The notes beneath the pieces were generated by a model. That model was not told the DNA's origin and did no database searches. It saw only the letters and a program-made list of their open reading frames with translations. A program made the translations under genes and the position numbers. Shown here piece by piece: positions 1 through 6,428 of a stretch of 9,790 bases of DNA. The first letter of the stretch is position 1; each line of letters opens with the position of its first letter. Source of the DNA: Deltaproteobacteria bacterium (GTDB taxonomy: Bacteria > Desulfobacterota > Desulfarculia > Adiutricales > Adiutricaceae). The stretch covers positions 1-9,790 of the forward strand of contig JAITJP010000198.1 of the NCBI GenBank assembly GCA_031278835.1, read 5' to 3'.

Positions 1-470
1 TATTGGTTAAGCCGAGGGGCTGATTTTTGGCTGGGCTAAGGGGCTGGCTTCAAATTGGGCCAGGGTGGTCGGCCCTTTTTTGTTCTTTGACGGGTATTCG
101 GAGGGGCCAAAACAAAATCCAAAGATTTCCAACCTCAGCCCCACCAAAAATAGGCCCGTAAACGGCCAAAATAGAGCCGTGGCGGCCTTTAAATCTTAAT
201 TGGAGAGGAGAAGTGGGGTAAGGGGTCCGAAGCGCCCTGGGGCCCAATACGGCCGATTAAAGGGCAGGTCCCAAAAACCACGACTTTAGCGGTGGGGCCT
301 TGGGAGAAATTATTTTTGGCCGCCTGACATCGATTTTTTTTTCGCTTAATCAGGACCCCGCTGTGGCCAGGGGCCCTAGGCCGGTATGAAACTTGGGGCC
401 AAAGCCTGGGCAGGCGGGAAGGCCAAGCCGGTATTGGGGACGCGGGGGTTAACATAATGGTGGCCAATCT
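1..470. other. Gene-free left flank
   Basis: I see no convincing gene here. Open frames on the reverse strand (about 50-247 and 189-551) give low-complexity Pro/Gly/Arg-rich peptides with no recognisable domain, no ribosome binding site, and one of them runs through the terminator at 494-559. The stretch is rich in GGCC and GGCCAAAA words, as is the rest of the window. It may be the 3' flank of a gene lying left of the window. Confidence 0.5.
57..81 (+). terminator. Possible intrinsic terminator, forward strand
   Basis: GGGCC at 57-61 can pair with GGCCC at 71-75 around a 9-nt loop, followed directly by six T residues at 76-81. This is a minimal terminator shape (5-bp GC stem plus T-run). 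It would end a forward transcript entering from the left edge, but no such gene is visible, so the call rests on shape alone. Confidence 0.35.
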
Positions 471-471
471 G

Positions 472-510
472 GGGCCGGTTTTTTTTGTTTTTGAAAAAAA
501 AAACCGGCCC
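472..510. repeat. 15-bp perfect inverted repeat with A/T arms
   Basis: Bases 472-486 (GGGCCGG plus eight T) are the exact reverse complement of 496-510 (eight A plus CCGGCCC), separated by 9 nt. The right arm shares 504-510 with the outer stem of the neighbouring terminator (504-512/551-559), so the two hairpins cannot form together. Confidence 0.7.
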
Positions 511-559
511 GGCTTAGATAACTTCTTCCCCCCAGAAGAATGGTTACCCACCGGGCCGG
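494..559 (-). terminator. Intrinsic terminator of the coiled-coil HTH gene
   Basis: On the reverse strand a 9-bp GC stem forms between 551-559 and 504-512 (CCGGGCCGG / CCGGCCCGG). Inner pairings are TTCTT 523-527 with AAGAA 536-540 and TAAC 519-522 with GTTA 543-546. The stem is followed on that strand by ten T residues (complement of 494-503). It begins 17 nt after the stop codon of the gene ending at 577, the expected position for a Rho-independent terminator. Confidence 0.75.
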
Positions 560-576
560 CTGTCGCCTCCCACGAC

Positions 577-1221
577 CTAAATCGCGGCTAGGTCCTCGAC
601 GGACTTTATCCTGGCCATGGCCTCGAGTTTCCTGGCTTGGGCCTCGAGTTTTCTGGCCTCGGCTTCCATGATCCTGGCCTCGGCCTCGATATGGCTAGCC
701 ATTTCCTCGGGACTGGAGCGGTCTATCTTGGGCTGAGCGATTGGGGTATCGGGGTGATGAAAGGCCTCCAAGATAGACTGGGTCAACGATTCCACGGAGG
801 GAAATTTGCTTTCTTTGTTGTCGGAATTTTTAAGTTCTCCGGCGTAGGCCTCAAAGGGTAAGTTTGAAGTTAGGACGCTGCCCGTCTCCAGTAAGCCGGC
901 CAAAATAGCCAGGCCCCTGGGGGCGTTTAGTAAGTTTCTTAGGGCGGCGATCTTGCCCTCGGCCGCGACCCAAAGGGAGAGTAAACAAAGTTTTCTGGCT
1001 ACCGGGCCTTGATGAAAGGCGTTAACGCCAATATTTTCATAACGGAAAATCGAAGAAGGACTAACTCCCAAAAGAAGGCCAAAATTTTCAACCGTCAGAG
1101 CCAAGCTCTTTCTTACCTTCCTGACTTCCAAGGAAGTGACGGCGATATTTTGGGTAGCCGGAACGCCTCCACTCAATACCTCACTTTGATGATCAATGTT
1201 TGCTTCTGATAACTGTTTCAT
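577..1221 (-). CDS. HTH (XRE-like) DNA-binding protein with C-terminal coiled coil
   Basis: Predicted cytoplasmic DNA-binding regulator of 214 residues; target unknown. Residues about 33-63 look like a helix-turn-helix of the XRE/lambda-repressor type: a VRKVRKSLALT helix, then FGLLLGVS and SPSSIFRYEN as recognition helix. A block after it (QGPVARK, then LLNAPRGLAILAGLLETGSVLT) recurs in the paralogue at 2338-2799. Residues about 179-206 are four 7-residue repeats (EAEARIM, EAEARKL, EAQARKL, EAMARIK), a clear coiled-coil or oligomerisation helix absent from the paralogue. I chose ATG at 1221 rather than the in-frame TTG at 1239: GAGGG (1233-1237) lies 11 nt upstream and overlaps that TTG, and MKQLSEAN then aligns with MPKQLSQN of the paralogue. 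A strong terminator follows. An antitoxin-like role is possible, but no toxin gene is adjacent. HTH assignment is fairly sure, role unknown. Confidence 0.8.
   Translation of the reverse strand: MKQLSEANIDHQSEVLSGGVPATQNIAVTSLEVRKVRKSLALTVENFGLLLGVSPSSIFRYENIGVNAFHQGPVARKLCLLSLWVAAEGKIAALRNLLNAPRGLAILAGLLETGSVLTSNLPFEAYAGELKNSDNKESKFPSVESLTQSILEAFHHPDTPIAQPKIDRSSPEEMASHIEAEARIMEAEARKLEAQARKLEAMARIKSVEDLAAI
620..690. repeat. 21-bp tandem repeats encoding heptads
   Basis: About three and a half 21-bp units (starting at 620, 641, 662 and 683; consensus near GCCTCGAGTTTTCTGGCCTCG) encode the seven-residue coiled-coil repeats at the end of the HTH protein. Each unit adds exactly one heptad, so copy-number changes would stay in frame. 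Confidence 0.75.
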
Positions 1222-1239
1222 GGCGAATATAGCCCTCAA

Positions 1240-1330
1240 AATAAAAATTTTTTTTCTTAAAAAAAGTAAATAAAAGTCAAGTTAGAATCAAATCGAAAAA
1301 AAATACGAAAAAAAAGTCGAGTTTAACGAT
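1240..1330 (-). promoter_or_regulatory. AT-rich promoter region of the coiled-coil HTH gene
   Basis: This strongly A/T-rich stretch precedes the gene starting at 1221. Two A8 tracts (1296-1303 and 1308-1315), each preceded by CG and 12 bp apart, sit upstream of a possible weak reverse-strand -35 (TTGATT, complement of 1287-1292) and -10 (TACTTT, complement of 1263-1268) with 18-bp spacing. Phased A-tracts suggest curved DNA or an UP-like element. The exact promoter is a guess. Confidence 0.3.
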
Positions 1331-1339
1331 TTGAAGCCC

Positions 1340-1372
1340 TGGGAAAGGCGATTGGGAAAAATCGCCTTCCCA
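1340..1372. repeat. Strong hairpin upstream of the coiled-coil HTH gene
   Basis: TGGGAAAGGCGAT (1340-1352) pairs with ATCGCCTTCCCA (1361-1372), with a single bulged A and an 8-nt loop. There is no T-run on either strand, so it does not look like a terminator. It lies about 120 bp upstream of the start codon at 1221 and could be an operator or an RNA structure. Confidence 0.6.
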
Positions 1373-1425
1373 AACCTATTGGCCAAAAGGACTCTGGTCC
1401 AAAAGCCGGTCCAACTGGCCAGATA

Positions 1426-1491
1426 ACTAAACGTACGGAAAAGTTAACGAATGTCGTTTAGTCGGAAATTTTTGGGAAAAGCTAAACGACA
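1426..1491. repeat. CTAAACG inverted-repeat array, operator-like
   Basis: Three copies of CTAAACG alternate in orientation: forward at 1427-1433, reverse at 1455-1461 and forward at 1482-1488. The second and third extend to a perfect 10-bp inverted repeat, TGTCGTTTAG (1452-1461) with CTAAACGACA (1482-1491). The first and second form ACTAAACG (1426-1433) with CGTTTAGT (1455-1462). The array lies in gene-free DNA upstream of the coiled-coil HTH gene and resembles a multi-site operator. Function is inferred. Confidence 0.5.
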
Positions 1492-2337
1492 ATCTTGCGG
1501 TTTATATTTCAAGTTTCATTATACATCAATTTCAAATTTTTGGCCACATCAATTGACAGCCCGATCGGTTGATTGACGAATGACTTGGCCGAGAAAGGGT
1601 CAGTTTGAAGGTCCAACCGACCCAAATTCTCTCTTTTGATACCATGGTCAACCAACCATTTGGCAATCGGGGCAGGCCATGGTCCGAGTCGATGGCCCGA
1701 GTCTCAGACTAATAACCATTCGGCTGATTTTTGGCCAAAATTTGGCCTATCCCAATTGGGGGGTTTAAAAAACCAATCTGGTGAACCTTTTTCAGGCACA
1801 GTGTTTTGGTTTCTCCAAGCCGCCCGTGGGCCAAACTTGAAAAACGGTGAATTTAAAGGCCTTGACCTTGACGGCGATCTGGCGAGTTTTTACAAACTTT
1901 TTCCAAGATCCTTAATCGCTCCTTCAAGGGGTTTTCTATATATCGTTACCAATCTAAAAAGATTGAGTTAGTTAAAGGTTTTCGTAAAAAATATTCCAGA
2001 TATTAACCAATAAAATCGATTATGTTGACCGGCTAACTAGGCCGGGGGAGTTAAGGTTTACTCAAAAGGCTTAACGTCACTAGATGACTGACGAAACCGG
2101 ATATTTTTGTAAAACAAAGATTAAAAACTTTTATCTAGTTTGATTTTTAAAAAATCGAGCGGTTAGGGGTTACGACTAAAGCTAATTACCATCCTTAGCT
2201 TTCCGGACACTATTCTTGGTCTAGCCATCCATCTGGGGGCTATCTTTTTTGCTTTTTTAGGAACAAAAGTATCCAAGTCGGCCGAAAACATGGGATCGCC
2301 TAATCGCGCCCAAGGCCGCCCTCGACCGATCTGGGTA
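1492..2337. other. Gene-free stretch between the two HTH genes
   Basis: No supported gene. A forward frame at 1636-1971 would start with TTG, lacks a ribosome binding site and has no recognisable motif. A reverse frame at 2163-2393 overlaps the end of the HTH paralogue, starts with TTG and encodes an Arg/Lys-rich peptide of no known family. The stretch contains a 12-bp palindrome TTTTGGCCAAAA (1729-1740) and a 15-bp A/T palindrome GATTTTT-A-AAAAATC (2142-2156). It may be decayed sequence or regulatory DNA. Confidence 0.45.
2178..2202. repeat. 8-bp stem hairpin downstream of the HTH paralogue
   Basis: AAAGCTAA (2178-2185) and TTAGCTTT (2195-2202) are perfect inverted repeats around a 9-nt loop. 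It lies about 135 bp beyond the reverse-strand stop at 2338. No T-run follows on either strand, so it is at best a weak or Rho-assisted 3' end. Confidence 0.4.
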
Positions 2338-2799
2338 TTAGGCATTGCCAACCACCTGGCCCGGGTCGCCGGTAAGGTTTTCACCTTCGCCAAGTTCTTT
2401 TGAATTGGAAAGGTGCATAAAGGTTAAAACGCTCTCGGTTTGAAGAAGACCCGAGAGGGTGGCCAGTCCATTGCTCTTGTTGAGAAGATTTAGGATATCC
2501 CCCTTGGACCTGGGGTCGGCCAACCAGTTGATTAAGAGCCCCATCTTCCTGGCCACGGGTCCCTGGGGGTAGGGAGGAAGACTGATGTTTTCGTAGCGGA
2601 TCATGGTGGACAAGTTGACGCCCAGCAGGATGGCCATCATGTCCAGGTTAAGGCCCAGGGTTTTTCTGGTTCTGCGGACCGCCTCGTTGGGGATCGAGGC
2701 TTCCACGATTTTCGTCCCGACCAGGTCGGACGAGTTCTGAAGGTCAAGTTCATGGAAGGCCAAATAGTCCTCAGCGTTTTGACTTAGTTGTTTAGGCAT
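2338..2799 (-). CDS. HTH (XRE-like) DNA-binding protein, short paralogue
   Basis: Predicted cytoplasmic DNA-binding regulator of 153 residues, clearly paralogous to the protein at 577-1221. The helix-turn-helix spans about residues 41-72 (VRRTRKTLGLN, then MAILLGVNLSTMIRYENI). The shared downstream block follows: QGPVARK, then ILNLLNKSNGLATLSGLLQTESVLTF. The protein stops soon after this block and lacks the linker and heptad coiled coil of its paralogue, so it is either a naturally shorter form or truncated. The ATG at 2799 is well supported by GGAGG (complement of 2809-2813) 9 nt upstream. A -10-like box and a palindrome lie in front, consistent with autoregulation. No toxin or partner gene adjoins it. 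I recognise the fold, not a named family. Confidence 0.8.
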   Translation of the reverse strand: MPKQLSQNAEDYLAFHELDLQNSSDLVGTKIVEASIPNEAVRRTRKTLGLNLDMMAILLGVNLSTMIRYENISLPPYPQGPVARKMGLLINWLADPRSKGDILNLLNKSNGLATLSGLLQTESVLTFMHLSNSKELGEGENLTGDPGQVVGNA

Positions 2800-2808
2800 T
2801 TAAAAATT

Positions 2809-2859
2809 CCTCCGTCAAGGGGATGTAATATAGAGGCGATAGTTATCTGACGTTCAGAT
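2809..2859 (-). promoter_or_regulatory. RBS, -10 box and operator-like palindrome of the HTH paralogue
   Basis: Reading the reverse strand: ATCTGA-ACG-TCAGAT, a perfect 6-3-6 palindrome (2845-2859); then TATATT as a -10-like box (complement of 2827-2832); then the ribosome binding site GGAGG (2809-2813) 9 nt before the ATG at 2799. The palindrome falls just upstream of the -10 box, over the expected -35 zone. No good -35 consensus is visible, so repressor binding here is inference. Confidence 0.5.
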
Positions 2860-2920
2860 GACAGCTTTTGTGACTCGGTTAAGTCTTTTGAAAAATCAAA
2901 TCTTTCATCTGCCAGTTCGA

Positions 2921-2972
2921 TTGACTATTCGTCAACCTCATATTTGAAAGGGTAACACCTATCATTTGAAAG
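2921..2972. promoter_or_regulatory. Second palindrome and paired direct repeats upstream of the HTH paralogue
   Basis: TTGAC-TATTC-GTCAA (2921-2935) is a 5-5-5 palindrome. Beyond it, ATTTGAAAG occurs twice (2942-2950 and 2964-2972), spaced 22 bp, about two helical turns. The 9-mer TTGACGAAT of the palindrome (reverse strand) also occurs at 1573-1581, in the gap upstream of the other HTH gene. These look like protein-binding sites; the partner is unknown. Confidence 0.4.
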
Positions 2973-2979
2973 TCAAGCC

Positions 2980-3476
2980 CCTTTTTTTGAGAATTTTAAA
3001 AATTTTTTCAAAAAATTCAATAACACTCTATTTATTCTAATTATATTTTTTTTTACCAGCCTGAAAAAAAAATTTCACCCAAACCCCCTTACGGCGATTT
3101 AATCGCAATAAAGACCCTCCTCTATTGGCCCAAATTACCATTTTCTATGGACGCGACCATTTTTTTCCTAGGCCTCGGCCCAATACTTCAATTTGAGCCT
3201 TCACCCGGCCCATATCCTCTGATTTGGAACTTCCATGACCTCTTATTTGACACAATTCCATCTCTCAGCCAAATACTCTCAATTGACAGATTTTTTAAAA
3301 ATGCACCCTTCCATTCCCATGACCACCCTCGCGATTGACCTTTTTCCCCAGCCCCCCAAGCAAAAGCCCCAAAAAGTCGCCCCACCTCTCCCCAAAAACC
3401 TTCGCCCCAGCCTCTGGCCAAAAAGTTTCCGCCAGCCCCCTTTCCCAAACCCTGGTCTCTCACCAGAGCCCCGGCC
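2980..3476. other. Gene-free AT-rich then C-rich stretch
   Basis: Bases about 2980-3075 are very A/T-rich with homopolymer runs, including T and A runs facing each other around 3047-3072. A 13-bp palindrome GCGATT-T-AATCGC sits at 3094-3106. From about 3075 to 3476 the forward strand is strongly C/A-rich and G-poor. Open frames in both directions give biased Pro/Lys-rich or Gly/Trp-rich peptides, typical of skewed non-coding DNA, with no motif or ribosome binding site. I see no gene. Confidence 0.5.
3346..3408 (-). other. Potential G-quadruplex-forming run on the reverse strand
   Basis: Six C-runs of four or more occur on the forward strand at 3346-3349, 3352-3357, 3367-3370, 3380-3383, 3390-3393 and 3405-3408, separated by 2, 9, 9, 6 and 11 nt. 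The reverse strand therefore carries six G4+ tracts, enough for a G-quadruplex with loops of 2-9 nt. The run lies downstream of the OmpA-domain gene's terminator and upstream of the HTH paralogue. Confidence 0.5.
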
Positions 3477-3511
3477 AAAAAAAACCGCCCGGGGCCATGG
3501 GCCGCGGACGG
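3477..3511 (-). terminator. Intrinsic terminator of the OmpA-domain gene
   Basis: On the reverse strand CCGTCC (complement of 3506-3511) pairs with GGGCGG (complement of 3485-3490, one G-T wobble). An inner GGCC/GGCC stem (3500-3503 with 3493-3496) closes a 3-nt loop, and eight T residues (complement of 3477-3484) follow directly. It starts 31 nt after the stop codon of the gene ending at 3543. This is a well-formed Rho-independent terminator. Confidence 0.75.
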
Positions 3512-3542
3512 AAAGTCAATGTGAGAAAAATTTTTATGGAGG

Positions 3543-5045
3543 TTAATTTATTAGGATAAATTCAACTCGGCGGTTTAAGGCCCGGCCTTCTTCGGTCTGG
3601 TTATCGGAGACGGGCATACTGGACCCGTAGCCAGCCAAAATCAAGCGATCCGGGCTTAGATGGCCGTTTTCCACCAACCACTGGCCAACCGAGGCGGCTC
3701 TCCTTCGAGATAGACCCATGTTAAACAAATCAGAACCCGTGCTATCCGTATGACCGGAAATAACCAGCTTTTTGTTTAAAAGCGATGGACGGTTTAGGGC
3801 TTGGCTAAAGGTCCTTAAAACTCCTTCAGAATCGGGTTCTATCTCAGAGGAATTGTAAGCGAAATTTATGGTGGCCCAGACCCTCAGAGAAACGTTTATC
3901 AAGACGCTGCCATCTTCGTTTTGGGTGAGCCAAGATCGCCCTTCATCGTCAAAGGTGGTGTCGTTGGGACTTAGAACGCTCCCGGTTGGTTCCAAACTTC
4001 CGTCGGGATTTCGTTTATATAAAGTGTTGTCATGCCAAACGAATGAACTATCCCCCACCCCAATGGGCTGTCCTTCCTGGGCCTTTAAAACCTCGACCAT
4101 CTTCCCCACGTCCAGGTTGGTAATGTCCCCGGACGGGGCCGAGGCCACCTGGCCCCCTTGATCTTGGCTCTCTCCCTCCCCGGCCAAGGCCTCGGGCGAG
4201 GATTCGGCCAAGGGGTTCTGGGCCTCGGGCGCCGGAAGGACGGGTGTTTGGCTCTCCGGAGCCTGAACTTCTGGCCTTTGGGCTAAGGGGCTTTGGGTCT
4301 CCGGAGCCGCGACTTCAGGCCTTTGGGCCAAGGGGCTTTGGCTCTCCGGAGCCGCGACTTCAGGCCTCTGGGCCTCGACCTCGGTGGTTTGGACTGGCGG
4401 GAGCGCCAAGGGTAAGGGCACCGGCGACTCCGGTTGAGTGATTAAGGGTTCAGCGGGATCGGCGGCAACCACGCCAAACTCGGAATCGACATAATCTGGG
4501 TCTAAGGGCTCAAACTCAACCTCAGGCTGGGGGAGGCTTGGCCCTTGGTCGGCCGTTCCAAACTCTTGATCAACGTAGTTGGGATCCAAGGGCACGTAAA
4601 GGGGTTCCTGGACCAGAATTTGACCGGGTCCTGGCTCCAGGCCCTCGACAATGGATTCACCGCCGGAACTCATGCCGCTTGGTCTGGAAACCACCGGAGG
4701 GGGTGGGAGGGGCAACCTTTCCGAGGGTTGCGATTCTTGGTTAAGGTTAACCGAGGGGGCCAAGGGCGGGTAAACCATGGGCCCGGGTTCCAGGTTTCTT
4801 TGAGAGTCGTCTAATTCCTGGGCCGTGGGGTAAAGCTCATTAATGTCTGGCGGTAACGGTTCGGGAAATAAGGGCGCTTGGTCCAGAGGTTCTTCCTGGG
4901 GCGAGTTTTGATCGAAAAAATCTCGTTCCAACCATTGGGCGGCCGAGTCGTCTTGGGCCAAAGCATTCGGGCTGAGGCTGACCATGGCGAAAAGGGCCAG
5001 TCCCAAGATCATGATGTCAATTGTCTTACGGCGAAAGGTCGCCAT
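3543..5045 (-). CDS. Exported Pro/Glu-rich protein with C-terminal OmpA-like domain
   Basis: Predicted to anchor the outer membrane or a periplasmic assembly to peptidoglycan. With ATG at 5045 it has 500 residues and a Sec signal peptide (RRK, hydrophobic core, ALA cut site after residue 30). The in-frame TTG at 5138 would bury this signal peptide, so I prefer 5045; AAGGA lies 13 nt upstream, slightly far. Residues about 31-345 are a Pro/Glu/Gln-rich low-complexity linker with a duplicated PLDPxYVDxEFG motif (about 151 and 180) and 15-residue repeats starting QRPEVAAPE (about 223-265). Residues about 384-500 are an OmpA-like domain: NFAYNSSEI, GHTDSTGSDLFNMGLSRRR and GRALNRRVEF. D434 and R449 match the Asp and Arg that bind diaminopimelate in OmpA. 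No beta-barrel is evident, so it is OmpA-domain only, not a porin. It is divergent from the radical SAM gene and has its own terminator. Confidence 0.85.
   Translation of the reverse strand: MATFRRKTIDIMILGLALFAMVSLSPNALAQDDSAAQWLERDFFDQNSPQEEPLDQAPLFPEPLPPDINELYPTAQELDDSQRNLEPGPMVYPPLAPSVNLNQESQPSERLPLPPPPVVSRPSGMSSGGESIVEGLEPGPGQILVQEPLYVPLDPNYVDQEFGTADQGPSLPQPEVEFEPLDPDYVDSEFGVVAADPAEPLITQPESPVPLPLALPPVQTTEVEAQRPEVAAPESQSPLAQRPEVAAPETQSPLAQRPEVQAPESQTPVLPAPEAQNPLAESSPEALAGEGESQDQGGQVASAPSGDITNLDVGKMVEVLKAQEGQPIGVGDSSFVWHDNTLYKRNPDGSLEPTGSVLSPNDTTFDDEGRSWLTQNEDGSVLINVSLRVWATINFAYNSSEIEPDSEGVLRTFSQALNRPSLLNKKLVISGHTDSTGSDLFNMGLSRRRAASVGQWLVENGHLSPDRLILAGYGSSMPVSDNQTEEGRALNRRVEFILIN
4254..4388. 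repeat. Three 45-bp tandem repeats in the OmpA-domain gene
   Basis: Units start at 4254, 4299 and 4344, each opening with CTCCGGAGCC. The first two match closely throughout; the third diverges over its last 20 bp. A more degenerate copy lies at about 4206-4253. Each unit encodes 15 residues of the Pro/Glu linker (QRPEVAAPESQSPLA type), so copy-number change would alter linker length without a frameshift. Confidence 0.8.
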
Positions 5046-5383
5046 GTTACTTAATTTTTCCTTCGGGTTTGAGTTAAACCCTGAGAACTTGCCCATAATA
5101 AAGGTTGATGATACGATTCTCCCTGGGTCGGCCGCCAAAAGGCTTTGAATTTTTCAAGAAAAATGGCCGATAAGAAAGGAGCCGGGATTTTCGCTCCTGG
5201 GCTGAATTTTAAACGATTTGTTTGGCCAATAGTCTGGCCAAACTTGCCGCGGGCCCTGGGCCTTGGTTTCCGGACAGGCCTTGAGGTCGATCTTTTTGGT
5301 CCGACCTTCTGGCCGGGGTTTTAATATCTGGGTTCTTTTGGGCCATTGGCGGCGTCGGGCCCCTAACGAAAAGGCGATTGGTA
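5046..5383. promoter_or_regulatory. Divergent intergenic region between OmpA-domain and radical SAM genes
   Basis: This 338-bp gap should hold both divergent promoters. Inverted repeats present: TTGAA-TTT-TTCAA (5144-5156), AGGAGC/GCTCCT (5177-5182/5193-5198) and AGGTCG/CGACCT (5284-5289/5302-5307). A possible forward -10 box, TAATAT (5322-5327), lacks a good -35. A small reverse frame at 5209-5346/5400 has no ribosome binding site and I do not call it a gene. Confidence 0.35.
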
Positions 5384-6418
5384 ATGACTCTCAAGGCCAA
5401 TGGATTAACCGAGGGCTATAGAAGTCCGACCTATTACGAGTTAACCGCTCCCACGGAACTGGACTGGCGGCCCCATCGCCCCCTAAGTTACCTGACCTAT
5501 AGGCGGGACTGGGATGAGCGGGGCAGGACCGGAAAGGCCGGGGTTTATCCCCTTCACCTGGACATCGACCCCACCAATCGGTGCAATTTAAGGTGCCGGA
5601 TGTGCCCCAGGACCCATTATCTGGAAACCGGTCAAAACGACTGGGCCCCTTTTGGCTTGGCCGATCTGGATCTGGCGCTATATGAAAAAATAATCGCTTT
5701 TTCGGTAGGGGAAGGGTTACAATCGGTCAAGTTAAATTTTTTGGGTGAACCGCTTCTTCACCCAAAACTGCCTCAAATGGTCTCTTTAGCCGCCCAAGCT
5801 GGTCTTTGGGTCATGATCAACACCAACGCGGTGGCCCTTAACCGCTATCTTTCAAAAAAACTACTTAAGGCTGGACTTACCGACATATTTTTTTCTTTTG
5901 ACTCCCCTTACGAAAAAGAATATGAGAACATTAGGGTTGGGGCCCGTTACCTAGCCGTTTTGGACAATATCGCCTCCTTCATGGAGGTTAAAGAAGAACT
6001 GGGTTTAAAACATGTCCAAACCAGGGCCAGTATGGTCATTGGCGAAGGGGAAAGAGATCTCGAACGGATCAAGTCAGATTATATCAAGCTTTTTCGGGAT
6101 CTCAAGGTGGCCGAGATTGGCTTTGGCCTACCCACGGTCATGGGTCGCGACTATTCCAGCCTCCCAGCCCCGGACCATTTTGTCTGCCCGGATCTTTTTA
6201 GACGGCTTTTTATTTTTAACGATGGTATTTGCGGCCCTTGTTGCGGGGATTGGGAAAGAAGATTGATCGTGGGTGACGTAAACACTCAAACCATCTCTGA
6301 GATCTGGAACGGTGAAATATATCAAAAATTACGCCAAAGCCACCTGTCCGGACATTACCGCGACATTCCGGCTTGCCGCGACTGCAGCGTCCCTTACCTG
6401 TCAACCGTAGAGGCTTAG
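5384..6418 (+). CDS. Radical SAM enzyme with SPASM domain
   Basis: Predicted cytoplasmic iron-sulfur enzyme, 344 residues, that cleaves S-adenosylmethionine to start radical chemistry; substrate unknown. The N-terminal CX3CX2C motif is C67-N-L-R-C71-R-M-C74, preceded by DIDPTNR as usual for the cluster-binding loop. The stretch LNFLGEPLLHP matches the GEP motif of the SAM site. A C-terminal SPASM-type region carries C268, C283, C286, C287, C331 and C334, with GDVNTQTISEIWN between, typical of auxiliary 4Fe-4S clusters. I chose ATG at 5384 over TTG at 5378; AAGGCG (5371-5376) is a modest ribosome binding site. SPASM proteins modify peptides, enzymes or small molecules. No precursor peptide, transporter or target enzyme gene adjoins it, so the substrate cannot be read from context. 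It has its own upstream gap and is followed by a tandem repeat rather than a gene. Confidence 0.88.
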   Translation: MTLKANGLTEGYRSPTYYELTAPTELDWRPHRPLSYLTYRRDWDERGRTGKAGVYPLHLDIDPTNRCNLRCRMCPRTHYLETGQNDWAPFGLADLDLALYEKIIAFSVGEGLQSVKLNFLGEPLLHPKLPQMVSLAAQAGLWVMINTNAVALNRYLSKKLLKAGLTDIFFSFDSPYEKEYENIRVGARYLAVLDNIASFMEVKEELGLKHVQTRASMVIGEGERDLERIKSDYIKLFRDLKVAEIGFGLPTVMGRDYSSLPAPDHFVCPDLFRRLFIFNDGICGPCCGDWERRLIVGDVNTQTISEIWNGEIYQKLRQSHLSGHYRDIPACRDCSVPYLSTVEA

Positions 6419-6428
6419 CGCTTGTTGA

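Noticed and set aside
189..551. Reverse-strand frame of 120 codons
   Set aside because: It runs through the terminator hairpin at 494-559, has no ribosome binding site and gives a low-complexity basic peptide with no motif.
1860..1950. Short reverse-strand stretch LKERLRILEKVCKNSPD as a possible gene remnant
   Set aside because: About 30 codons between stops, too short to assign to any family by eye.
1636..1971. Forward frame of 111 codons between the HTH genes
   Set aside because: TTG start, no ribosome binding site, composition of translated non-coding DNA and no recognisable domain.
2163..2393. Reverse frame of 76 codons overlapping the end of the HTH paralogue, considered as a frameshifted C-terminus
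   Set aside because: It shows no resemblance to the linker or heptads of the longer paralogue; TTG start and no ribosome binding site.
3147..3559. Forward Pro/Lys-rich and reverse Gly/Trp-rich frames
   Set aside because: These are explained by the C-rich strand asymmetry; no motif, and they overlap the terminator of the OmpA-domain gene.
5209..5400. Small reverse-strand frame in the divergent gap, followed by a 6-bp hairpin at 5177-5198
   Set aside because: No ribosome binding site, no known family and it overlaps the radical SAM start; the hairpin alone is not enough.
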